A stretch of DNA of 48,607 nucleotides from an uncultured Verrucomicrobiales bacterium. Lineage in GTDB: Bacteria > Verrucomicrobiota > Verrucomicrobiia > Verrucomicrobiales > Akkermansiaceae. Below the pieces are notes generated by a model, which had not been told where the DNA came from, searched no databases, and saw only the letters and a list, made by a program, of their open reading frames with translations. The position numbers and the translations under genes were made by a program. The stretch spans positions 1 to 48,607 of the forward strand of contig CALFSW010000180.1 of assembly GCA_937916505.1 (NCBI GenBank). Direction: 5' to 3'. Numbering within the stretch: the stretch's first letter is position 1; the number at the start of each line of letters is the position of its first letter. Shown piece after piece: positions 16,957-26,425 of this stretch.

Positions 16957-19245
16957 ATGTCCTCGAAATTTTCATTCATCGTCCTTGGCCTGATTATGGG
17001 CCTTCAGTCGATCATTCTGGCCCAGGGTTCACCCGAAATTGTAGCGAGTCTGAATAGCAGGTTCACCGTCGTGGGGGAGCAATCTCTTTTGACGCTTGAA
17101 GTCAGGAACACCCCGGTGATCGATTGGCCGGATACACCAAGGATGAGTGCTGCGGTGTCTCTAACGCGACAAGGAAAGACCAACAATGTTCGCAATGGGA
17201 AAATTGAGGAAGTCTTTGAATACCTTGTCACCGGACTGAAACCCGGATCGCACACGATTCCGGCGTTTCAATTAAAAACACGAACCAAAATCATTCGATC
17301 AAAACCCATTGTATTGAGAGTTTTCCCGGTGTCCGAGCTGGTCACCAAGGGGATCACCATTGGAAACACCGTCACGCCCTACCTCTCGGGCATCTTTTTG
17401 GAAAAAGAGCGGCCTTATCTGGGCGAAACGCAGATTGCCGAAGCCAAGCTTTACCTCTCCCGAGCCCCCCCCCATCTCATGCGTCTTGCCGATGGCCAGG
17501 TCATCAAGATGGAAAAGGATGGGATCGCCGCCTGGCGTTTTACCACCGAGCCACGGCACACCGGAGTATTGCAATACGACGGACATACCTTCGCCGTCTA
17601 TTCATACCGAAGCTCAATCAATGCGCTGCGTGAGGGGGATTTGACCATCGGTCCGGGAGTGGCCGAACCAATCTTGCAACGACGGATGCCTGTCCGGGGT
17701 GGTTTTTCCAGCTCACGCTATATGGCCAAAATTGAGTTCCCTTCCCGGGATATCGAGGTCCGGCCCCTCCCCTCCGGAGCACCCGGGGAGTTTCAAGGCG
17801 CCGTTGGGAATTTCTCTCTGGAAGTCTCTTCGGTTGGGCGGGAACTCAAAATTGGAGACACCCTCACCGTCGAAGCGGAAATCAGTGGCACCGGAAATAT
17901 CGATCAATTCCCTGGCCCCCTGCTCGTTGATCCGGAAAAAAACTGGAAGCAATTTGAGATGATTGCCAAGCCTCCCGGAAGTGAGAGGCGCACCAGTTCG
18001 GGAACCGTCGAATTCTCACAAGTCATCCGGCCGGTGAAAAAGGTTCCGGCCCTTCCGCCCTATCGCTTCGTTTTTTTCGACCCGGTGCTGGAAAAATACC
18101 AAACGCTCGAATCACCTCCGCAACCGATTTCCATCACGGGCGATGCCCCTGCCCTCGCCGGCTCCGGCAGTGGAGGACTTGAATTTTTGACCCCGAGTGG
18201 AATACTCCCGAAAACTTTTTCCAAAGGAAGGAGGCTTCCAATTTGGATCTGGCAGATCGGGCCGGCACTGCTTTTGATGGGGATTTTAGCCCTGATTTTT
18301 AAAAACCGTGCAGCGGGTCGCCAGATGAAATCGGCACCCGCTCGAGCATTCTTAAAAGAGCTCGAAAAAATCCGTGCAGAGTCCGAAGATCGGGTTTCAT
18401 TTTATCGCGAGGCTGCCCGTTTCGTGACAGAATGGCATGGTCGGGAGGGCTTCGAAGAAATCTATGAAACCCGGGACGAAATTTGTTTTCTTCAGGACAA
18501 GGCCCCGGAAGCAGTGGAACCAGCTGAACGGAATCGAGTTCTCAATCTTCTGAAAACGCTCTCGCCACTGACTGTCATCGGACTCTTTTTGACTTTCCAA
18601 ATTTCTCCTCTCAGAGCCCTCGATCAGGATCCTGCAAATGCCAGGGTGGAGATTCTTGCACTGATGGAAAGCGAGCCTTCACCCGAGCACTTCTACAATC
18701 TCGCACTGTGTGAAAAGGCTCTCGAAAATCCGGGACAGGCAGCGCTCTGGGCTTACCGGTTTGAAGCCCAGGGAGGCGACGCCGATGAGATTTTCAAGGG
18801 GCTCTCCGGGATCCGCGCACGGAAACCAGGTGGAACCGAGTGGGTTTCCGTTCTGCCTCGATCACTTTACCTTCAAGTCGGTTTTTTCGGATGTTGGGCT
18901 TTGGTGATTCTCCTGGTTTCACTAAGGCTCCCCCCGGGGAAGCTACGGAATCGCCTGCTGCCTGCCTGCGGGATTCTGGCTGGCATCGGAATTTCCCTCG
19001 GTTTCACCTTGTCCCACCTCTATCCGGGTGAAATCAGCTTTAGCCCCCTGCCCTCGCTATCGGTTGTCAGCAAGTCGTCCCCGCTTCGGAGCCAGGCCTT
19101 TGAGGGCGGAACCGTGATGCGCGATGACCTTGCAGGAAGCCTTTGCAGGGTGACCGCCGAGCGCGCCGGTTGGTCCCACCTCATACTTCCCGGAGGCCTC
19201 TCCGGATGGGTCTCAAGCGAGGCGGTCACGGCAATCTCGGAATAA
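16957..19245 (+). CDS. BatD-BatE fusion: BatD, TPR-like region and SH3-like domain
   Basis: A signal peptide (FSFIVLGLIMGLQSIILAQG) leads into BatD beta domains (SLNSRFTVVGEQSLLTLEV, later VGRELKIGDTLTVEAEISG). A membrane helix lies at ~428-448 (IWQIGPALLLMGILALIF) with a short cytoplasmic helical part after it. Near 535-550 a second signal-like stretch (LTVIGLFLTFQISPLRALD) precedes a TPR-like region (555-610). Two helices follow (635-652, 658-680), and the final ~70 residues resemble a bacterial SH3 domain (SPLRSQAFEGGTV, RAGWSHLILPGGLSGWV). The TPR, two-helix, SH3 order is that of BatE. It is the last gene of the operon, 15 bp after the previous stop. Confidence 0.82.
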   Translation: MSSKFSFIVLGLIMGLQSIILAQGSPEIVASLNSRFTVVGEQSLLTLEVRNTPVIDWPDTPRMSAAVSLTRQGKTNNVRNGKIEEVFEYLVTGLKPGSHTIPAFQLKTRTKIIRSKPIVLRVFPVSELVTKGITIGNTVTPYLSGIFLEKERPYLGETQIAEAKLYLSRAPPHLMRLADGQVIKMEKDGIAAWRFTTEPRHTGVLQYDGHTFAVYSYRSSINALREGDLTIGPGVAEPILQRRMPVRGGFSSSRYMAKIEFPSRDIEVRPLPSGAPGEFQGAVGNFSLEVSSVGRELKIGDTLTVEAEISGTGNIDQFPGPLLVDPEKNWKQFEMIAKPPGSERRTSSGTVEFSQVIRPVKKVPALPPYRFVFFDPVLEKYQTLESPPQPISITGDAPALAGSGSGGLEFLTPSGILPKTFSKGRRLPIWIWQIGPALLLMGILALIFKNRAAGRQMKSAPARAFLKELEKIRAESEDRVSFYREAARFVTEWHGREGFEEIYETRDEICFLQDKAPEAVEPAERNRVLNLLKTLSPLTVIGLFLTFQISPLRALDQDPANARVEILALMESEPSPEHFYNLALCEKALENPGQAALWAYRFEAQGGDADEIFKGLSGIRARKPGGTEWVSVLPRSLYLQVGFFGCWALVILLVSLRLPPGKLRNRLLPACGILAGIGISLGFTLSHLYPGEISFSPLPSLSVVSKSSPLRSQAFEGGTVMRDDLAGSLCRVTAERAGWSHLILPGGLSGWVSSEAVTAISE

Positions 19246-19247
19246 AA

Positions 19248-19271
19248 AACGCCGGGACGAATCCCGGCGTT
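19248..19271 (-). terminator. Terminator of the mcsA-mcsB-clpC operon
   Basis: A perfect 10-bp stem (19248-19257 with 19262-19271) closes the tetraloop CGAA. On the minus strand it is followed by GTTTTTTATT-type sequence, so the minus-strand clpC transcript ends here, 25 bp past the clpC stop. It lies 3 bp after the BatD-like stop and may also stop + strand transcripts, although no T-run follows on that side. Confidence 0.85.
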
Positions 19272-19296
19272 CTGAAAGTTCTTCAAAATAAGCAAC

Positions 19297-21816
19297 CTAC
19301 GAAGCCGAGGCGCTGGTTTCCTTGGGCTTCTTACTCGCCTTTGTCTTAAAGGTGATCTTCTTGTCTCCTTTTTTCACCTTGGCTGTGACGTGATTCCCAG
19401 CCTTAACCTCGCCAGCAAGAATGGCTTCGGCGAGAGGATCTTCAAGAAGTTGCTCAACGGCACGGCGCATTGGGCGGGCTCCGTAGTCCGGATCATATCC
19501 TTCGGTGACGATAAGTTCTCGGGCTGAAGCTTCGAGGATGAGTTCGATCTCCTTATCGACGAGACGTTTGACCAGCTTATCCACTTCAAGATCCACGATC
19601 TGATTGAGGCTTTCTTTCTCAAGCATCCGGAAGACCACCAGCTCATCAAGCCGATTCAAAAATTCGGGCCGGAAATGCTTCTTCGCAACCGAATCAATCT
19701 TAGCTTTCATTCCTTCAAAGTCAGCCTCGTCTTCAGCCATGGCGTTGAAGCCCAGGGTCGTCTGTCTCTTGATACTTTCGGCCCCAACGTTCGAGGTCAG
19801 GATGATGATGGTATTTCGAAAGTCAATCTTACGGCCAAAGCTATCGGTAATCATTCCTTCCTCGAGGATCTGCAGAAGGAGGTTCATGACATCCGGATGA
19901 GCTTTTTCAACCTCGTCGAAAAGAATGACGGAGTAGGGGCGACGCCGGACGGCCTCGGAAAGTTGACCACCTTCCTCATATCCAACGTATCCCGGAGGAG
20001 AACCGATTAAACGGCTCGCGCTGAATTTCTCCATGTATTCCGACATGTCGATCTGGATCAGGGACTCGGGATCACCAAACATGAAGTTGGCAAGATTACG
20101 GGCGAGGTAGGTCTTACCCACACCTGTCGGCCCGAGAAAGAGAAAGGATCCAATAGGTCGGCGAGGATCTTTGAGATCAGCACGCGAGCGACGGAGGGCT
20201 TTTGAAATTGCGGTGACAGCCTCGTTTTGGCCGATGACCGTTTCCTTGAGATTCTCTTCCATCTTGAGAAGTTTTGAAGCTTCCTTTTGTTCCATGCGCT
20301 GAAGCGGAACACCCGTCCACTTTGAAACGATCGACATGATGTCATCATCTTCAATATCCACGATTTTTTCCTCACTTTCACCCCGCCATCCTTCGATTTG
20401 ATCATCGAGTTCCTTACGGGTGGTCTTTTCCTCATCGCGCAGCGAGGCCGCCTTTTCAAAATCCTGATCGTTGATTGCGGCAACTTTCTCGTCGTTAATT
20501 TTGGCAATCTTTGCCTCCAGTTCCTTCAATCCGACCGGGCGGGTCATGGTTTGAATGCGGGCACGCGCCCCAGCTTCATCGACAACATCGATGGCCTTGT
20601 CAGGAAGGAAACGGCTGGTGAGATAACGCGAAGTCAATTTCACGGAGGCTTCGAGAGCCTCATCGGTATAACGAACCTTGTGGTGGGATTCATACTTCTC
20701 GCGGAGTCCCTTCATGATCGCGATGGCATCTTCGGTGGAGGGTTCATTGACCTTCACCTGTTGGAATCGTCGCTCGAGGGCGGAATCCTTTTCGATGTGC
20801 TTCCGGAACTCATTGAGAGTTGTGGCACCGATACACTGAAGTTCTCCACGACTAAGAGCGGGTTTGATGATATTGGAGGCATCCATGGCTCCTTCGGCAG
20901 AACCTGCACCAACGATCGTGTGAAGTTCGTCGATAAAGAGAATGACATTTTGCACCTTACGGATCTCATCCATCACGGCCTTGATGCGTTCTTCGAACTG
21001 GCCACGATATTTCGTGCCTGCAACCATCAAAGCGAGGTCGAGAGTAACCACCTTCTTATCCCGGAGAATCTCGGGAACATCACCGGCGGCAATTTCCTGG
21101 GCGAGTCCCTCGACAATCGCGGTTTTGCCAACTCCGGCCTCTCCAACAAGGACAGGGTTGTTCTTGGTGCGACGGCAGAGAATTTGAATGACTCGTTCGA
21201 TCTCGGGAGCGCGACCAATGACAGGATCAAGATCACCGTTTTGAGCGAGCTTGGTCAGGTCGCGACCGAAGGCCTTCAGCGCTGGCGTTTTTGTCTTTCC
21301 CTCGGCCTCTTCGTCACCTCCAAGATCAATTTCATCTTCATCTTCAAAATCGAAGTCATCATCGGATTCTTCAGCGGAAAAATTGGGGTCGATTTCCGCA
21401 AGGACTTCGTTGCGAGTGGTTTGAAGATCCACATTCAAACTGGTGAGAACGCGGGAAGCCATGCCTTCCCCTTCCCGAAGAAGCCCGAGAAGAATGTGCT
21501 CCGTTCCGACATAGGAATGATTGAGTTGTTTGGCCTCCTTGTTAGCCAGGGCGAGCACTTTTTTGACACGAGGGGTGTAAGGGATATTGGGGGATGATTT
21601 CTGATCCGGACCAGTTCCCACTTCTTTCTCGACCTCCATACGGACGGACTCGAGATCGAGCCCCATACGCTGCAGGACACTCACTGCCACACCTTGACCT
21701 AGTTTGATCAGACCAAGCAGGACATGTTCGGTGCCAATGTAGTTGTGATTAAAACGGTCGGCTTCTTTACGAGCCAGCGCCAAGACCTGCTGGGCGCGAG
21801 GGGTGAAATTATTCAT
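19297..21816 (-). CDS. clpC: ATP-dependent Clp unfoldase ClpC
   Basis: ClpC is an AAA+ hexamer that unfolds proteins and feeds them to ClpP. Residues 1-140 hold two Clp-N repeats ([16 protein letters not shown] and [16 protein letters not shown]). An unusually acidic linker covers ~148-172. The first AAA module has Walker [14 protein letters not shown] (~225-237). A UVR-like middle segment ([20 protein letters not shown]) separates ClpC from ClpA. The second module has [14 protein letters not shown] and ends with the Clp D2-small domain. A Lys/Ser-rich tail closes the 839 residues, a normal length. It is third of mcsA-mcsB-clpC, 27 bp after mcsB. In Bacillus, ClpC degrades arginine-phosphorylated proteins through these N repeats; the same use here is inference. 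Confidence 0.96.
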   Translation of the reverse strand: MNNFTPRAQQVLALARKEADRFNHNYIGTEHVLLGLIKLGQGVAVSVLQRMGLDLESVRMEVEKEVGTGPDQKSSPNIPYTPRVKKVLALANKEAKQLNHSYVGTEHILLGLLREGEGMASRVLTSLNVDLQTTRNEVLAEIDPNFSAEESDDDFDFEDEDEIDLGGDEEAEGKTKTPALKAFGRDLTKLAQNGDLDPVIGRAPEIERVIQILCRRTKNNPVLVGEAGVGKTAIVEGLAQEIAAGDVPEILRDKKVVTLDLALMVAGTKYRGQFEERIKAVMDEIRKVQNVILFIDELHTIVGAGSAEGAMDASNIIKPALSRGELQCIGATTLNEFRKHIEKDSALERRFQQVKVNEPSTEDAIAIMKGLREKYESHHKVRYTDEALEASVKLTSRYLTSRFLPDKAIDVVDEAGARARIQTMTRPVGLKELEAKIAKINDEKVAAINDQDFEKAASLRDEEKTTRKELDDQIEGWRGESEEKIVDIEDDDIMSIVSKWTGVPLQRMEQKEASKLLKMEENLKETVIGQNEAVTAISKALRRSRADLKDPRRPIGSFLFLGPTGVGKTYLARNLANFMFGDPESLIQIDMSEYMEKFSASRLIGSPPGYVGYEEGGQLSEAVRRRPYSVILFDEVEKAHPDVMNLLLQILEEGMITDSFGRKIDFRNTIIILTSNVGAESIKRQTTLGFNAMAEDEADFEGMKAKIDSVAKKHFRPEFLNRLDELVVFRMLEKESLNQIVDLEVDKLVKRLVDKEIELILEASARELIVTEGYDPDYGARPMRRAVEQLLEDPLAEAILAGEVKAGNHVTAKVKKGDKKITFKTKASKKPKETSASAS

Positions 21817-21843
21817 GAAATTTTTTCTAGCTGGGGGCTTCGG

Positions 21844-22935
21844 TTAATTTTCTTTTCCTGAAATATCAATAGCAGGCGGTAAGGAAGAATGCAAATGCTC
21901 CCGAATCATTTGAGCTCTCAAAATGTCCCGCGCTTCAGGCTGGAGTTTCTTGCCAGCACTCCACTGGAGGTGGGCTGGCTGGGTCTCCATGAACAGTCGA
22001 TCGCAAATCTCCACCAATTCTCCCGGCATGATGTCGAGATCAGCACCAAGCCGTAGCATGGAAAGATGATTGAGGGCTTCTTTTGAAGTGATGATACGGG
22101 CGTAGGTCAAAGTTCCGGCGGCCCGGCCAATCCGGTCCTTAACCATGACTGGATCTTCCACAATCAGCCTCCGGCGGGCCTGCGTTTCGTATCGAGCCAC
22201 GTCTCCAATGACTTTGGTGAGACGGTCCAAAATCGCCTCCTCGGATTCCCCGAGAGTCGATTGATTGGAAATTTGATAAAGATTCCCCAATGATTCCGTG
22301 CCCTCTCCATAGAGACCCCGAACTGCGAGCCCGAGTTTGTTGATTCCTTTTAAAACCTGACCAATTTGGTCGCTCAAAACCAGACCGGGAAGATGGAGCA
22401 TGGACGATGCCCTCATTCCGGTTCCCAGATTGGTCGGGCAAGCGGTGAGGTAGCCCAGCTTTGGGTCGACGGCAAATTCAAGCGATCCTTCGAGTTTACG
22501 ATCGACCGAATGAGCCAATTTATAGGCCTCCTTAAGTTGCAAACTTGGACGGATGGCCTGGATACGGAGGTGATCCTCCTCGTTGATCATCAGGCTCAGG
22601 GTCTGCTTGCGATTCACCACCGAGCCGCTCCCTTCGCTCCGGGCAGCTTGTTCACGGCTAATCAAGTGGCGCTCGACCAAAACCTGTTTTTGGAGAGGGT
22701 CAAGGTCACTCAATTCGTGTGAAAACCCATCCTTCATCCCCGGAAGAGATTCCAGCTTGCCCTGAAGTGATTCACGCACAGCCTGGCGCTCCTTCTTTCG
22801 AGCCCATCCCGGGAAAGGCGCGTGCGCAATATTTCGGGCCAACCTGACCCGGCTGGTGAGCACGACGGATGTTTCCTCATTTTGAGCTGCCATCCAGTCA
22901 GCAGGATGTTTCAGTAATGTGGCAAAACGCATCAT
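21844..22935 (-). CDS. mcsB: Protein-arginine kinase McsB
   Basis: McsB is a guanido-phosphotransferase-fold kinase that phosphorylates protein arginines to mark them for ClpCP. Family signatures are LTSRVRLARNIAHAPFPGW (~27-45), the active-site segment CPTNLGTGMRAS (~173-184) and the late nucleotide-contact segment NQSTLGESEEAI. The length of 363 is typical. The ATG overlaps the mcsA stop (ATGA), so the two are coupled. In Firmicutes the operon starts with ctsR; no ctsR is seen here. Chlamydiae also carry mcsA/mcsB homologues, so presence in a PVC genome has precedent. Confidence 0.93.
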   Translation of the reverse strand: MMRFATLLKHPADWMAAQNEETSVVLTSRVRLARNIAHAPFPGWARKKERQAVRESLQGKLESLPGMKDGFSHELSDLDPLQKQVLVERHLISREQAARSEGSGSVVNRKQTLSLMINEEDHLRIQAIRPSLQLKEAYKLAHSVDRKLEGSLEFAVDPKLGYLTACPTNLGTGMRASSMLHLPGLVLSDQIGQVLKGINKLGLAVRGLYGEGTESLGNLYQISNQSTLGESEEAILDRLTKVIGDVARYETQARRRLIVEDPVMVKDRIGRAAGTLTYARIITSKEALNHLSMLRLGADLDIMPGELVEICDRLFMETQPAHLQWSAGKKLQPEARDILRAQMIREHLHSSLPPAIDISGKEN

Positions 22936-23447
22936 GACGTAACGGCCTCCTCTCCTTTTTCAAGTTCTTCCATCCGGTCGCGGATTTTAGCCGCTTCTTC
23001 GTAGTTTTCTTCCGAAACAGCACTCTCGAGCTGAGTGGTCAAATTAGAAAGTTCGTATCGAAGAGCCTGCTGTTTCACGAGACCTTCGGGAATGTAGCCG
23101 GTGTGGCTTAATCCTTTGTGCATCGATGGAAGTCGCTGGCTGATCTCACCGGAAAAAGCCCGGTAACAATCCGGACAGCCGAGGCGGCCCACTTTCCGAA
23201 AGTCCTCGAGGGTGAATCCACAACCCTTACATTTGTCCTGAGACTCGAAGGGAAATACCCCGGCAGCCTCGGGTTTGGGGGGAGCGGCTCCGAGTAACTC
23301 TTCCGCCATCAGGAGTCCCTCGGGATCCGTGATCCCCTTCGCCTGGGCACAGGCTTCACAAAGAACAAATTTCTTCAATTTGCCGTCAGCGACCTGCGTG
23401 TAGAACACGGTCGCTTTTTCCTGACACGAATCGCACTTCATCAACAT
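22932..23447 (-). CDS. mcsA: McsA-like zinc-finger protein with UVR motif
   Basis: McsA is the zinc-binding activator of the McsB arginine kinase. Four CxxC pairs are visible: CDSC at the N-terminus, CEAC near 30, CKGC near 75 and CPDC near 92. A C-terminal UVR motif (ENYEEAAKIRDRMEELEKG) matches the one in ClpC. I chose the ATG at 23447 (MLMKCDSC), because McsA proteins begin just before the first CxxC; a GTG at 23462 would add five residues. The stop overlaps mcsB by 4 bp. It is the first gene of the operon, so the promoter should lie in the long gap upstream. Confidence 0.88.
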   Translation of the reverse strand: MLMKCDSCQEKATVFYTQVADGKLKKFVLCEACAQAKGITDPEGLLMAEELLGAAPPKPEAAGVFPFESQDKCKGCGFTLEDFRKVGRLGCPDCYRAFSGEISQRLPSMHKGLSHTGYIPEGLVKQQALRYELSNLTTQLESAVSEENYEEAAKIRDRMEELEKGEEAVTS

Positions 23448-23845
23448 TGAAAAGGTAGCCACTGAGTGCGGGATGGCTACCGAAAATTGCAGGATTCATT
23501 CGAGAGGTTCACCATCCCCTGTAATTGTCAACGAACTCACACACCCGGATTCCAACTTCCACCAAACAGTTCGATACTTCAAGATGGCACTCGCAGGTAA
23601 GGCCCGATTCAGTAATGTCCCTGATGGTTTGGCTTGATTTGACGCATCGCCCCTCGGGAATTCACCATGAAAAATAGGGGGGCGTCGAAAGCTCACCTCG
23701 ATCAGGTTGCGTGAACAGAACTTGGGTTGGTCAGGGCTGATGGCTGCCTCTCCCTTTCTACGAATGTGGGGAGGAACGAACCAAGAGTGAAAGTTATTGG
23801 ATCATTTCTTGCTGATGGCGGGGTTGGCCTTAATCTCCTCCCGAT
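23448..23845. other. 398-bp gap without recognised gene
   Basis: This is the only gap over 300 bp. It must hold the divergent promoters of mcsA (minus) and the SDR gene (plus). A 66-codon minus frame at 23496-23696 resembles nothing I know and has no supporting context. I found no tRNA, no convincing hairpin and no clear CtsR-type direct heptamer repeat. Confidence 0.4.
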
Positions 23846-24634
23846 ATGAAATCAGCGCAGTTCTTGAAGGAGATGTTTGGCCTGGAAGGCAAAACCGCAG
23901 TGATCATCGGCGGAACCGGTGAACTTTGTTCATCTATGGCTTTGGGCCTCGCCCGGGCAGGAGCCGAAGTGGTCCTGGTTGGTCGGAATGAGGAAAAGGC
24001 CAATGAACGCCTCAAGGTCATCGAGGAAGCCGGCGGGAAAGGATACTTCGCTTGTGCCGATGCCAGTGATCGCCAGTCTCTCAACGAACTGCTGAACTCG
24101 GTCGTTGAGCAGTCTGGAAAGGTCGATGTCCTCGTCAACGGTGCCGGAATCAACTCCCCCACCCCTTTTGTGGAAATCACTGACGAGGAAGCCCTTAAGA
24201 TTCTTGACGTCAACCTCGTGGGCGTCATGCGTGCCTGCCAGGTTTTCGGGAATTACTTTCTCAGCCGGGATGTTCAGGCCTCCATCATTAACCTGGGCTC
24301 AATTTCCGGGCTCAATCCCCTCTCCCGCGTCTTCACCTATTCGGCGTCGAAGGCCGCTGTTCACAACCTGACCAGAAATATCGCCCGCGAATGGGCTGAC
24401 CGCGACATCCGGGTGAACACTCTTGTTCCCGGATTCTTCCCTGCCGAGCAGAATCGCAAGGTTCTTGATGAGTCCCGCGTGGCCGAAATTCTTCGCCACA
24501 CTCCCGCTTCCCGCTTTGGCAATCCTGAGGAGTTGATCGGAGCGACCCTTTTGCTGGCCTCCAATCGGGCCGGTGGATTTATTACCGGCACCGAAATCGT
24601 GATCGACGGTGGCTTTAACTCGATGACGATCTAA
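23846..24634 (+). CDS. SDR family oxidoreductase (sugar-acid dehydrogenase-like)
   Basis: A classical short-chain dehydrogenase of 262 residues. The dinucleotide loop reads [11 protein letters not shown] (~21-31) instead of TGxxxGxG. The structural NNAG-type motif is NGAGINSP. The catalytic triad looks complete: Ser in NLGSISG, then YSASK (Tyr, Lys). The C-terminus has [14 protein letters not shown]. This subgroup resembles fructuronate (mannonate) and gluconate 5-dehydrogenase proteins, so a sugar-acid substrate is the best guess; the true substrate cannot be told. It stands alone, and its TAA overlaps the convergent FtsB-like stop by 4 bp. Confidence 0.85.
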   Translation: MKSAQFLKEMFGLEGKTAVIIGGTGELCSSMALGLARAGAEVVLVGRNEEKANERLKVIEEAGGKGYFACADASDRQSLNELLNSVVEQSGKVDVLVNGAGINSPTPFVEITDEEALKILDVNLVGVMRACQVFGNYFLSRDVQASIINLGSISGLNPLSRVFTYSASKAAVHNLTRNIAREWADRDIRVNTLVPGFFPAEQNRKVLDESRVAEILRHTPASRFGNPEELIGATLLLASNRAGGFITGTEIVIDGGFNSMTI

Positions 24635-24978
24635 TCTTCAAGTTGGATCACCGTCTCCCCTTCCTTTTGGTATCGGAGGGGATCACGAGCCCGCGCTTCG
24701 AGATAGCGCGGGTTTTTCTTTAGGGCCTTTGATTCCGCCTCCAGTCTGTGACTTGTTTCCCGGAGGGCCTTTTCCTCCCGCCTGACATCAGCCAATTCAG
24801 CTTCGATCTCCTTCAAAAGCCGATACTGGGGGAGCGCAGGAATCAACAGAGCCGTGCATGCCGCTACGACGAAAAGCCAGAAGACAAAAAGCGTGGGTTT
24901 TCCAAAAAGCCCACGTCTCACAGGCTCGGCGGAAAACTCCGGCGCGCTTCCAGCTTTGGCTCGTTGTTTCCGGGGCAT
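24631..24978 (-). CDS. FtsB/DivIC-like septum formation protein
   Basis: A small bitopic protein of 115 residues. It has a basic N-terminus, one membrane helix ([21 protein letters not shown], ~29-49), then a coiled coil ([19 protein letters not shown]) and a short tail with [15 protein letters not shown], the typical end of FtsB/DivIC proteins. These join the FtsL-FtsQ complex at the division site. The location just downstream of eno is the usual one for ftsB. A terminator after eno (25045-25070) suggests read-through or its own promoter. The gene overlaps the convergent SDR stop by 4 bp. Confidence 0.8.
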   Translation of the reverse strand: MPRKQRAKAGSAPEFSAEPVRRGLFGKPTLFVFWLFVVAACTALLIPALPQYRLLKEIEAELADVRREEKALRETSHRLEAESKALKKNPRYLEARARDPLRYQKEGETVIQLED

Positions 24979-25044
24979 GGGAAAAGCCTATCACAGGAAG
25001 TTTATAGTAAGGAAGCTTAAACAATCGGCTTCAAGGGCAGAGAA

Positions 25045-25070
25045 AAACCGCAAGCTCCCGCCTGCGGTTT
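25045..25070 (-). terminator. Terminator after enolase
   Basis: On the minus strand an 11-bp stem (25060-25070 with 25045-25055, one G-T pair) closes the tetraloop GGGA. The last three T of the stem plus two more form a short T-run. It sits 38 bp past the eno stop and before the FtsB-like gene. Confidence 0.7.
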
Positions 25071-25108
25071 CCCGTTGATCTATCGTTATTCGCAGAATTG
25101 AAAGTGAA

Positions 25109-26425
<1,317 letters not shown>

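Noticed and set aside
20398-21597. 399-codon frame opposite clpC
   Set aside because: Shadow of clpC; no recognisable sequence.
23496-23696. 66-codon minus frame in the gap upstream of mcsA
   Set aside because: No family resemblance, no supporting context; not called as a gene.
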